Assembly: GCA_021413405.1 (NCBI GenBank)
Contig: JAIOQL010000571.1
Location: forward strand, 1 to 5,905
Direction of reading: 5' to 3'
DNA: 5,905 nt
Origin: Leptospira sp.
GTDB lineage: Bacteria > Spirochaetota > Leptospiria > Leptospirales > Leptospiraceae
The position numbers were made by a program, and so were the translations under genes. This document shows, one piece after another, positions 1-4,695 of this stretch. Below the pieces are notes generated by a model, which was given only the letters and a program-made list of their open reading frames with translations, had not been told where the DNA came from and ran no database searches. The number at the start of each line of letters is the position of its first letter. Position 1 is the first letter of the stretch.

Positions 1-893
1 TACCTTCTGATTTCCGAACCGTTGACCTGGATAGAAACAGACGTTAGGCGATACACCAACTGGCTGTTCGCTCCCTGGCTATAGTCCTGGGAATGATCAC
101 CTCTTCCGGCATATCCAAATACAATAGTTCTATTTGCATAATTTAGAGAAACTGGCCAATAGCCTCCGTTTCCATCGGAGTTGTAGCTAATGGAATACTG
201 ATTTCCATGCAGATCCACAACCTTACTCAAAGCCCAGACACGGATCTCAGCCCGTCCTACTGCTACAATTTGCGAATCCGCAGTTCCTCCAAAATGATAT
301 TTAGTTCCCGATTTATCGGTTGCAATCCATGAACAATAACTTGCCCCGCAACCACCCGATGGCGTATAACGCACAAAAGATTCCTTGAATGTCTGGTAAT
401 TCCCACCACCAACAGGCACAAGCCTTCCGCCCATAGAACTGGAAAATGTGTCCCCGTTGTTGAAATTGATCCCAAAAGACGGGTCACGTTGTATGAATTC
501 CATCCCGGACAATTCCCACCCGACTCCAACAAGTCCATTTCCACCGCCTGAATTGTAGCTTAGCGCAAGACCCGGAACCATTTTTCCAGGCGGCAGATCA
601 ATCGGGATACTAAACCCCGCCTTCCCCTGGGAAACTGAGACTTCCGGCATACCCTGTGGAATAGGAGTTCCAAGAAACCCTACGAGGAAATTCTGATTCA
701 GTAATGCGAAAATAAGAACAATGAAATGATGACGATAGCGAAATAGCTCTCTCCAGCTTGCCTGGAGTCTAAGCAAAGAAAAGCCATCCCAATTTGAGAT
801 TCCCGACAAGCGGGAAAAAGCCTCTCTCTGGCTTGTCCGGAGCTTGCACTGAGCTTGTCGAATGTGTCTACTCACTAAAATTCTATTTTTCAT
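1..893 (-). CDS. SpvB-domain (Tc-toxin/Rhs-type) protein, N-terminal part, runs off the left edge
   Basis: This is the first 297 codons of a larger protein; no stop occurs before the window edge. From about residue 82 it carries the SpvB signature: G-K-A-G-F-S-I-P-I-D-L-P-P-G (90-103), then L-S-Y-N-S-G-G-G-N-G-L-V-G-V-G-W-E-L-S-G (111-130), followed by I-x-R. This module starts Salmonella SpvB and the TcaC/TcdB-type subunits of Tc toxins, and usually precedes beta-propeller and YD/Rhs repeats. Export is suggested by a hydrophobic stretch at 57-74 (FIVLIFALL then NFLVGFLG). I chose ATG 893 because GGAAGAG lies 5 nt upstream; an in-frame ATG at 929 lies in a repeat terminus and lacks a clear SD. 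Residues ~9-56 are repeat-encoded (RQAQCKLRTSQRE, LQASWRE), so the signal peptide has a very long n-region. The family call is confident. Whether it is a toxin, an adhesin or a wall-associated Rhs protein depends on the C-terminus, which is not in the window. Confidence 0.9.
   Translation of the reverse strand, partial: MKNRILVSRHIRQAQCKLRTSQREAFSRLSGISNWDGFSLLRLQASWRELFRYRHHFIVLIFALLNQNFLVGFLGTPIPQGMPEVSVSQGKAGFSIPIDLPPGKMVPGLALSYNSGGGNGLVGVGWELSGMEFIQRDPSFGINFNNGDTFSSSMGGRLVPVGGGNYQTFKESFVRYTPSGGCGASYCSWIATDKSGTKYHFGGTADSQIVAVGRAEIRVWALSKVVDLHGNQYSISYNSDGNGGYWPVSLNYANRTIVFGYAGRGDHSQDYSQGANSQLVYRLTSVSIQVNGSEIRR
745..863 (-). repeat. dispersed-repeat tract inside the SpvB-like gene 5' end
   Basis: Codons ~11-50 are built from repeat DNA. 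The tract opens with TTCGACAAGCTCAGTGCAAG, a form of the CTTCGACAAGCTCAG repeat scattered through many bacterial genomes. A ~24-bp imperfect direct repeat follows, CTCCGGACAAGCCAGAGAG (from 842) and CTCCAGGCAAGCTGGAGAG (from 767). Between the copies lies the hairpin TCCCG-CTTGT-CGGGA (815-801). The tract stays open in the gene's frame. It separates a typical n-region (MKNRILV) from the hydrophobic core that starts at residue 57, so it looks inserted into the signal-peptide coding region. Its exact ends are not defined. Confidence 0.65.
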
Positions 894-924
894 ATGTTCT
901 CTTCCATTCGCATTTAGTTTCTCT

Positions 925-1013
925 GTCATTGCGAGCCCCCCAACGGGAGTCGTGGCAATCTCAATTCCGGATTTTATTTCCAACCGAGTTTGCCACACTT
1001 CGCTCGCGATGAC
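925..1013. repeat. MITE-like element with GTCATTGCGAG termini
   Basis: The 89-bp unit begins GTCATTGCGAGC and ends GCTCGCGATGAC, an inverted repeat of 12 bp with one mismatch. The inner flanks also pair imperfectly (GTCGTGGCAATCTC on one side, GTGTGGCAAACTC inverted on the other). It belongs to the widespread non-coding GTCATTGCGAG...GCAATCTC repeat class. It carries no gene. It lies directly upstream of the SpvB-like gene, and its terminus supplies an alternative in-frame ATG (929). Confidence 0.75.
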
Positions 1014-1024
1014 ACCCTTCGGTC

Positions 1025-1064
1025 TCCCTATCCGTGTATATCTGTGTCCATCTGTGGAAAATCT
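1025..1064 (-). repeat. dispersed CCACAGATGGACACAG repeat unit, copy 1
   Basis: On the minus strand this reads CCACAGATGGACACAGATAT then ACACGGATAGGG. It matches the two units in the TPR gene (3020-3059 and 3126-3163) in order, orientation and translated frame (TDGHxxTRIG). It abuts the MITE-like element at 925-1013. The TPR tract likewise contains a GTCATTGCGGG fragment together with these units, so the families tend to occur together. Confidence 0.75.
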
Positions 1065-1108
1065 TTTCCCGAAAGTCTTCTTCTAAATTCAACAGGTCAA
1101 CTACCTTT

Positions 1109-1139
1109 TGTTTGCAAACATTTAATATTTATCAATATT
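1109..1139. promoter_or_regulatory. palindromes TGTTTGCAAACA and AATATT-TATC-AATATT
   Basis: TGTTTGCAAACA (1109-1120) is a perfect 12-bp palindrome. A few bases away, AATATT occurs twice with TATC between (1124-1139). With the 22-bp inverted repeat at 1145-1166 these form three symmetrical sites within 58 bp upstream of the SpvB-like gene. Such density suggests a regulatory region, but AT-rich DNA yields short palindromes by chance. Confidence 0.35.
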
Positions 1140-1144
1140 TACTA

Positions 1145-1166
1145 TGTACAATTATTTATTTGTACA
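1145..1166. promoter_or_regulatory. perfect inverted repeat TGTACAA-N8-TTGTACA, candidate operator
   Basis: Two perfect 7-bp arms flank an 8-bp AT-only spacer, starting 8 bp beyond the PilZ stop codon. The shape fits a dimeric repressor site. As RNA it would form a weak 7-bp hairpin with an 8-nt loop and no U-run, so an intrinsic terminator is unlikely. The cognate regulator is not in the window. Confidence 0.45.
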
Positions 1167-1173
1167 GACATAA

Positions 1174-1959
1174 TCAGGACAGACTTTCCAAAAGTTTCTC
1201 AGTGTCCCTGTTTACACCCCGAAGGGCTAATCCCAATCCGCCAGGATCAATTCTGACTACTCCGGCTTTTAAATGGATGGATTGTCCTCCAATTTCAATT
1301 TGAATATCTACTTCTTCATTTACACTGACTTCACTAAGAGCAGGTTCAACATACATTCCGGCAGAAGAAATATCAATAGTCTTCACCTTCTCTCCATTCA
1401 GTAATGCGTCGAGCGCAACCGGATTTCTCTTCTGCATTCTCCAGCCCCGTGGATACATTTTCATGTAGGGAGCCGAAATATCTTTTCTGGTGAAATAGTA
1501 AACTGCATAAGTTCCTATCACCGCCTGGAGCAATGCGACAACGTTAAAGGCTATTGGTGACTTGATGATTGTATACAGGTTATAGAAAATAAGGATAGGT
1601 GCATAAAATAGAAAAAGCCAGAATCCCCATTTCTTTATATTCAGAAGACCGATTCCAACTATGACCGGAAAGAAAGTCAGAAATGAAGCCGTGACACCAG
1701 TCAGCCTGATGAATTGAAACAGGTTATAATATTTTATTCCATATCTCGAACAAAGATTGAAATAATTAATCACAGGAAAAATCAAAAAGATGAGTCCGAA
1801 AATAATCAGTGTTTTTGGTCTTGCCAGTCGTTTTCTCTGATCCTTTTTTAGAGTCAGAAAGTCCAAAGCCTTATCAATGGTATCAAAATAAATCACGCCA
1901 AGTCGCCAGGACGCAAAGTAACTAGCTCTCCAGTTTGTTAACAATTCTCGTAATCCCAT
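1174..1959 (-). CDS. four-TM membrane protein with C-terminal PilZ domain (putative c-di-GMP receptor)
   Basis: The 261-residue protein has about four hydrophobic helices (roughly 50-68, 86-106, 110-131, 138-156), then a cytoplasmic PilZ domain (~170-260). Both c-di-GMP-binding motifs are visible: RxxxR as R174-MQK-R178, and DxSxxG as D196-ISSA-G201. Binding of the second messenger is therefore expected; the output is unknown. The N-terminus is odd. Residues 1-21 (MGLRELLTNWRASYF...) are encoded by the 3' end and terminus of the GxxExxY element, and the ATG lies inside the nuclease gene with a 38-bp overlap. No good SD precedes ATG 1959. GTG 1896, just at the element end, is an alternative start giving 240 residues. 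Either start leaves the TMs and PilZ domain intact. The C-terminal call is firm and the start is not. Confidence 0.88.
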   Translation of the reverse strand: MGLRELLTNWRASYFASWRLGVIYFDTIDKALDFLTLKKDQRKRLARPKTLIIFGLIFLIFPVINYFNLCSRYGIKYYNLFQFIRLTGVTASFLTFFPVIVGIGLLNIKKWGFWLFLFYAPILIFYNLYTIIKSPIAFNVVALLQAVIGTYAVYYFTRKDISAPYMKMYPRGWRMQKRNPVALDALLNGEKVKTIDISSAGMYVEPALSEVSVNEEVDIQIEIGGQSIHLKAGVVRIDPGGLGLALRGVNRDTEKLLESLS

Positions 1960-2305
1960 CTTTAATTAAATTATCCCCGAAGTTTATTAATAGTCCCAAC
2001 TTATTATGGCTTAATCGTAAATATGTCAAAAGTTGTTTGTAATGAACTTTTGCTGTTTGTTCAACTGATTTTATTTCAACAATGACGATTCCATTGACGA
2101 TCAAATCAGCTCTGAAAGCATTATCAATTTTCAAATCCTCATACACGATTGGAATATTAATTTGAGATTCAACTTTTAGTCCTCTTTTCGTTAATTCTTT
2201 GATCAGAATAATTTCATAGACACTTTCCAGCAGACCCGGCCCAAGAGTAGTATGAATTTTATAGCACGCATCAACAATGATCTTCGCAATTTCATTTTCC
2301 TTCAC
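1922..2305 (-). CDS. GxxExxY family protein (PD-(D/E)xK-like nuclease fold)
   Basis: The 127-residue protein has the family's namesake motif G24-LL-E27-SV-Y30, preceded by the usual helix with IVDACYKIHTTLGPG. The putative nuclease core follows: D67 (RAD), then E77-I-K79 (ExK) on a predicted beta-strand, with YKQLLTYL (89-96) as a further conserved helix. This matches the PD-(D/E)xK-superfamily assignment of the family (TIGR04256/PF13366), whose biological role is unsettled. Length is typical. The start is GTG 2305 with a strong SD (AAGGAGA, 6 nt spacing) that grows directly out of the upstream terminal repeat. The gene fills an inserted element between the TPR and PilZ genes and is not an obvious functional partner of either. 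All putative catalytic residues are present, so it looks intact. Confidence 0.9.
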   Translation of the reverse strand: MKENEIAKIIVDACYKIHTTLGPGLLESVYEIILIKELTKRGLKVESQINIPIVYEDLKIDNAFRADLIVNGIVIVEIKSVEQTAKVHYKQLLTYLRLSHNKLGLLINFGDNLIKDGITRIVNKLES

Positions 2306-2320
2306 ACTTAATCTCCTTTG
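2299..2320 (-). promoter_or_regulatory. strong SD for the GxxExxY gene, continuous with the terminal repeat
   Basis: AAGGAGA lies 6 nt before the GTG start (2305). Its AAAGG is the inner end of the terminal repeat (CCGCAAAGG), so the element brings its own ribosome-binding site. The deletion derivative in the Kelch gene keeps CAAAGG but has lost the following AGA and the start codon. Confidence 0.65.
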
Positions 2321-2359
2321 CGGCTTAGCGTCTTTGCGTGAACCAAAATCTTCCTTCCA

Positions 2360-3175
2360 TTAAATTTTGCCTTTCTTCATCCGGTAGATCATGGCCCCAA
2401 GTCCGATACTGACTGCCCCAAATAGAAAACTGAAGACTTTAAAAATTGGAGAATTCCCGCTTTCGGTTACTCCCCTGTCTTTTTGTAGAGACTTCACTTC
2501 TTCTTTGAGTTCTCTTAACGCGCTTCTCAGTTCCTCATTTCCGGGTGATGAAGAATCTATGATATAAAAAACCCGACCCGAATTCGTAGCCATCTGCTTC
2601 AGATTACTTTCATCAACTGGTGAAGAACCAGTTCTATCTGACAATCTTCTCTTTGATAAATCTTTATATCTCTGATTTACAAGTGGATGGCTCGGCCAGA
2701 AATCATAAGCCTTTTTGAAATAACTGAATGCTGTTTTCAGATTTCCAGCCTGGTAATTATTTTCGCCCTGCTGTATCCAAACCTCTGTCTGGTAAAGAGC
2801 AATGGTTGGATCGCCTTCATTCTCTTTTAAAACTTTATCAATCTGTCTTTGCGCTTCTCTTGGATTCCGCCTATCAACAAGCTCTTTGATATTCGGATAT
2901 TTTGTGATGATATCAGACGACTCCGAAAATACGGATGCTGCGAAGAAAAACAATATTACCACAGATACACCCGGATTAACACTGATACTACGAAACGAAC
3001 AATCCTTTCGGAATCCCATCCCTATCCGTGTGCATTTGTGTCCATCCGTGGTAGAAATCTTCCCCGCAATGACGCCTTCCTTCGCATATTTCCTCTCTGC
3101 GTCCTCCGTGCCTCTGCGGTAAATTCCTATCCGTGTCCGTCTGTGTTCATCCGTGGTAAAATTCGTTTCTTTCAT
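2360..3175 (-). CDS. TPR/coiled-coil protein with C-terminal membrane anchor
   Basis: The 271-residue protein is not assignable to a named family. Hydrophobic residues 71-84 (SVVILFFFAASVFS) form a signal-peptide core with probable cleavage near S84. A TPR-type helical hairpin follows (125-172: W-x2-Q-G-x3-Y-x2-G-x4-A-x2-YF-x-KA, then P-x-HP), then a charged heptad-like stretch (212-235, NEELRSALRELKEEVKSL) and a final TM helix (244-264) ending in RMKKGKI. It is probably periplasmic and membrane-anchored. I chose ATG 3175 because ATGA overlaps the Kelch stop, implying translational coupling. Codons ~7-73 are entirely dispersed-repeat DNA (TTDEHRRTRIG..., TTDGHKCTRIG...), giving an arginine-rich n-region of about 70 residues. 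ATG 3019 inside the repeat would give a more normal signal peptide (219 residues) and is a real alternative. Confidence 0.8.
   Translation of the reverse strand: MKETNFTTDEHRRTRIGIYRRGTEDAERKYAKEGVIAGKISTTDGHKCTRIGMGFRKDCSFRSISVNPGVSVVILFFFAASVFSESSDIITKYPNIKELVDRRNPREAQRQIDKVLKENEGDPTIALYQTEVWIQQGENNYQAGNLKTAFSYFKKAYDFWPSHPLVNQRYKDLSKRRLSDRTGSSPVDESNLKQMATNSGRVFYIIDSSSPGNEELRSALRELKEEVKSLQKDRGVTESGNSPIFKVFSFLFGAVSIGLGAMIYRMKKGKI
2956..3165 (-). repeat. composite dispersed-repeat insertion in the TPR gene 5' end
   Basis: In coding order the parts are: a CCACGGATGAACACAG unit (3163-3126); an ACCGCAGAGGCACGGAGGAC unit (3124-3091); a truncated GGCGTCATTGCGGGG unit (3076-3062), related to the MITE-like element at 925-1013; a second CCACGGATGGACACAA unit (3059-3020); and a terminal ATCAGTGTTAATCC...TCTGTGGTAA stretch (2986-2956) that is an inverted partner of the first unit. 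All are well-known intergenic repeat types. Here ~67 codons of them are read as protein, without a stop, between MKETNF and the hydrophobic core of the signal peptide. Confidence 0.75.
3172..3175 (-). other. ATGA stop/start overlap (Kelch gene to TPR gene)
   Basis: The same arrangement as at the previous gene boundary. The Kelch TGA overlaps the TPR ATG, with no strong SD upstream. It argues that the TPR start was fixed before the repeats arrived in codons 7 onward. Confidence 0.75.
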
Positions 3176-4695
3176 CTGCTTAGAATTACCGCCTTGTGTC
3201 CAAATCTTGAAACAGGCATCGTAGTATTCACAACACTCCACGGGCCTCCGGTAGGATTTGTAAGGTCGAGGGAATAGACAGTATTCGTTGCAACGTTCAC
3301 AAGTGACCCGCCGCCAAAAACATAAACGGCTCTTTTCTGGTACGATATTTCAAGAGCAGGAAAATACCTAACCGCAGGAAGAATTGGCCCCGTTGAAACT
3401 GTATTCACAGTTCCGGCAGTATAGTATTCATAAAGGGAACTTGACGCTGTTGATGTAACCGGTTGATTAAAATCGGCTAACGTACTTCCACCCACAACAA
3501 TCATTGCTGGTGTATCAGTTGGATAGGAATCAGTGGATAAAGGTCTGTAACAGGCTGCTCCTGCACCATGTCTCGCAGTGAACCCCGCCTCTGTGATCGA
3601 TGTAGTTGAATTTGCAGAAACAACGTATCCGTCATTGGTTGATTGCGGACTTCCATCAGAGAAAAGCCTTCCCGTGCTAAAGAAAATTGTGCCGTCAATC
3701 ACACACCCGGCCATATCTATTTTCGCAGTGATTGTGCTGAACGAAGTTTTGGTTACCCAGGTTCCGGTTGTCCCAAGACTTGGTGTAAATTTATATACAG
3801 TGTTAAAAAGCGTTCCGGTAGTCATGTCCGTCGTTGTAGTTCCGCCTATCGCATAAATATCCTGACCAACAGATGATACAACAAACCCCTGAAGAGTTGT
3901 AGGCATGGTTGCCATTGTTTTCCAGGTATTTGTAGCCGGAGTATATTCCTCAACCGTGTTAACTGTGGTAAATATTCCGCTTACACTTTTGAGACCACCC
4001 ATGACATATATTTTTCCATTATTGGAAACAACTCCGGCAAACAGTCTCGGGGTAGGAATAGAAGTTATATTTGTATACCAGATGTTATCAACCGGGTCAT
4101 ACATATCCACCTGGGCTAATGGCGTATTACCGTTTGATGTTCCACCAAGAATCCAGATAGACCGTTTCTGCAAATCATCGTTGATTCCAGTTGTCCTAAA
4201 TGTGAGCGGAATTGAGGTTCCTTTCCCGCCAAATTCCCCGCAAGTCACGTAATACTGATACGTAGTCTGTTGCGTTAAACCGGAAATAGTAATTACGTGT
4301 GTCTTGGCTTTATTTCCCAATGAAAGAAATGTCTCAGGCCCTTTAAGCCCATAAACAAGGAATCCGGAAGATTCAGAAGAACATCCCCATGTGATAACTG
4401 CTGAATTGGCAGAAGGTATAGCCGTAAAATACGTTATGCGAATTCCCGCTTCCCCCGAACCGGATTTCAAAGGGGTATTATCGCAACTTACAAACAGGAA
4501 TATGATCATAAAAAGGTTCGCGCCAAGTCGCAAAGACGCGAAGTTACTGCCGGTCCAATTTCTTAACAATTTTGGTAGCGCTCTCAAAAATGTACCTTTG
4601 CGACTTAGCGGCTTTGCGTGAGAAAAAAATGCAAACCATTGCCTCTTCAATTCAAATAAAGACGATGCATGGAATAAATCCCTTACCCAAATCAT
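3172..4695 (-). CDS. Kelch-repeat lipoprotein with N-terminal fibronectin-III-like domain
   Basis: The 507-residue protein starts at ATG 4695, which overlaps the preceding stop (ATGA). A lipobox-like LFVSC ends at Cys71, predicting a lipoprotein on a membrane or the surface. Residues ~85-169 resemble a fibronectin-III or phosphatase-type beta-sandwich (SAVITWGC, TTYQYYVTCGE). From ~175 to 507 there are six Kelch-like blades, with GG motifs at WILGG (184-185), YVMGG (233-234), YAIGG (284-285), VVGG (402-403) and VYVFGGG (460-462), plus a degenerate blade near 341. That is enough for a six-bladed propeller, usually a binding module. Residues ~25-60 are encoded by a short derivative of the GxxExxY element, inserted between the n-region (ELKRQWFAFF) and the hydrophobic core (LFMIIFLFVS). 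Starting at ATG 4509 would leave only MIIFLFVSC, too short to work as a signal peptide. The ligand is unknown. Confidence 0.88.
   Translation of the reverse strand: MIWVRDLFHASSLFELKRQWFAFFSHAKPLSRKGTFLRALPKLLRNWTGSNFASLRLGANLFMIIFLFVSCDNTPLKSGSGEAGIRITYFTAIPSANSAVITWGCSSESSGFLVYGLKGPETFLSLGNKAKTHVITISGLTQQTTYQYYVTCGEFGGKGTSIPLTFRTTGINDDLQKRSIWILGGTSNGNTPLAQVDMYDPVDNIWYTNITSIPTPRLFAGVVSNNGKIYVMGGLKSVSGIFTTVNTVEEYTPATNTWKTMATMPTTLQGFVVSSVGQDIYAIGGTTTTDMTTGTLFNTVYKFTPSLGTTGTWVTKTSFSTITAKIDMAGCVIDGTIFFSTGRLFSDGSPQSTNDGYVVSANSTTSITEAGFTARHGAGAACYRPLSTDSYPTDTPAMIVVGGSTLADFNQPVTSTASSSLYEYYTAGTVNTVSTGPILPAVRYFPALEISYQKRAVYVFGGGSLVNVATNTVYSLDLTNPTGGPWSVVNTTMPVSRFGHKAVILSR
4515..4622 (-). mobile_element. 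internally deleted (MITE-like) derivative of the GxxExxY element
   Basis: Coding-strand ends are TCACGCAAAGCCGCTAAG-TCGCAAAGG and CTTCGCGTCTTTGCGACTTG-GCGCGA, forming imperfect inverted repeats (about 20 of 26). The left end matches the full element's left end at 25 of 27 positions. A 40-bp stretch before the right end matches the full element at 30 of 40, and includes the last codons of the nuclease gene (IVxKL then a stop; IVNKLES in the full copy, IVKKLDRQ here). About 350 bp of interior is missing. Runs of A (five at 4510-4514, seven at 4623-4629 on the plus strand) flank the unit. In the Kelch frame it encodes PKLLRNWTGSNFASLRLG. Confidence 0.75.
4692..4695 (-). other. ATGA stop/start overlap (barrel gene to Kelch gene)
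   Basis: The barrel gene's TGA stop and the Kelch gene's ATG overlap as ATGA. The leader before it has no strong SD, so translational coupling is likely, and it supports ATG 4695 over later starts. Confidence 0.75.

Larger units (their letters stand above)
894..1173. other. intergenic region between PilZ and SpvB-like genes
   Basis: These 280 bp contain no convincing gene. From the PilZ stop towards the SpvB start they hold three short palindromes (1145-1166, 1124-1139, 1109-1120), an in-frame stop at about 1084, one dispersed repeat unit, the 89-bp MITE-like element and the SD of the SpvB-like gene. This is the only long break within the cluster, so the SpvB-like gene may be transcribed separately from here. 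I could not pick a convincing -35/-10 pair. Confidence 0.6.
1890..2343 (-). mobile_element. GxxExxY element with imperfect terminal inverted repeats
   Basis: On the coding strand the unit opens with TCACGCAAAGACGCTAAG-CCGCAAAG (from about 2340) and closes with CTTTGCGTCCTGGCGACTTG-GCGTGA (ending at about 1893). These ends are inverted repeats, matching at 21 of 26 positions by hand. The hexamer CAAAAT (plus strand) lies on both sides, at 1884-1889 and 2344-2349, and may be a target-site duplication. The only cargo is the GxxExxY gene; no transposase is present. Insertion placed the unit just after a TAATG stop/start overlap at the TPR gene end, whose ATG now opens only an 11-codon stub. Excision between the CAAAAT copies removes 460 bp, not a multiple of three, so the ancestral junction cannot simply be reconstructed. 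Confidence 0.65.

Noticed and set aside
263..544. Minus-strand 93-codon frame
   Set aside because: It is an out-of-frame shadow of the SpvB-like gene, which shows the SpvB signature in another frame.
1145..1166. Intrinsic terminator after the PilZ gene
   Set aside because: The 7-bp stem is AT-rich and has no following U-run, so an operator-like role is more likely.
794..1303. Overlapping plus-strand open frames
   Set aside because: They are reverse translations of the repeats, the SpvB-like 5' end and the PilZ 3' end. They have no SD and no recognisable domain.
2956..3165. CRISPR array from the repeated ACCACGGATG units
   Set aside because: Units are divergent, irregularly spaced and mixed with other repeat families. 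There are no uniform spacers and no cas genes.
3176..3241. GTG start at 3241 for the TPR gene
   Set aside because: It would add 22 residues lying wholly inside the Kelch gene. ATG 3175 gives the ATGA overlap seen at the previous junction.
2802..3277. Plus-strand open frames rich in CAFVSIRG and YPCPSVFIRG
   Set aside because: These are the well-known spurious translations of the ACCACGGATG-type repeats, opposite the real TPR and Kelch genes.
3578..4252. Plus-strand frames and a short minus-strand frame (3501-3698) inside the Kelch gene
   Set aside because: They are shadows of a strong, domain-rich gene on the minus strand.
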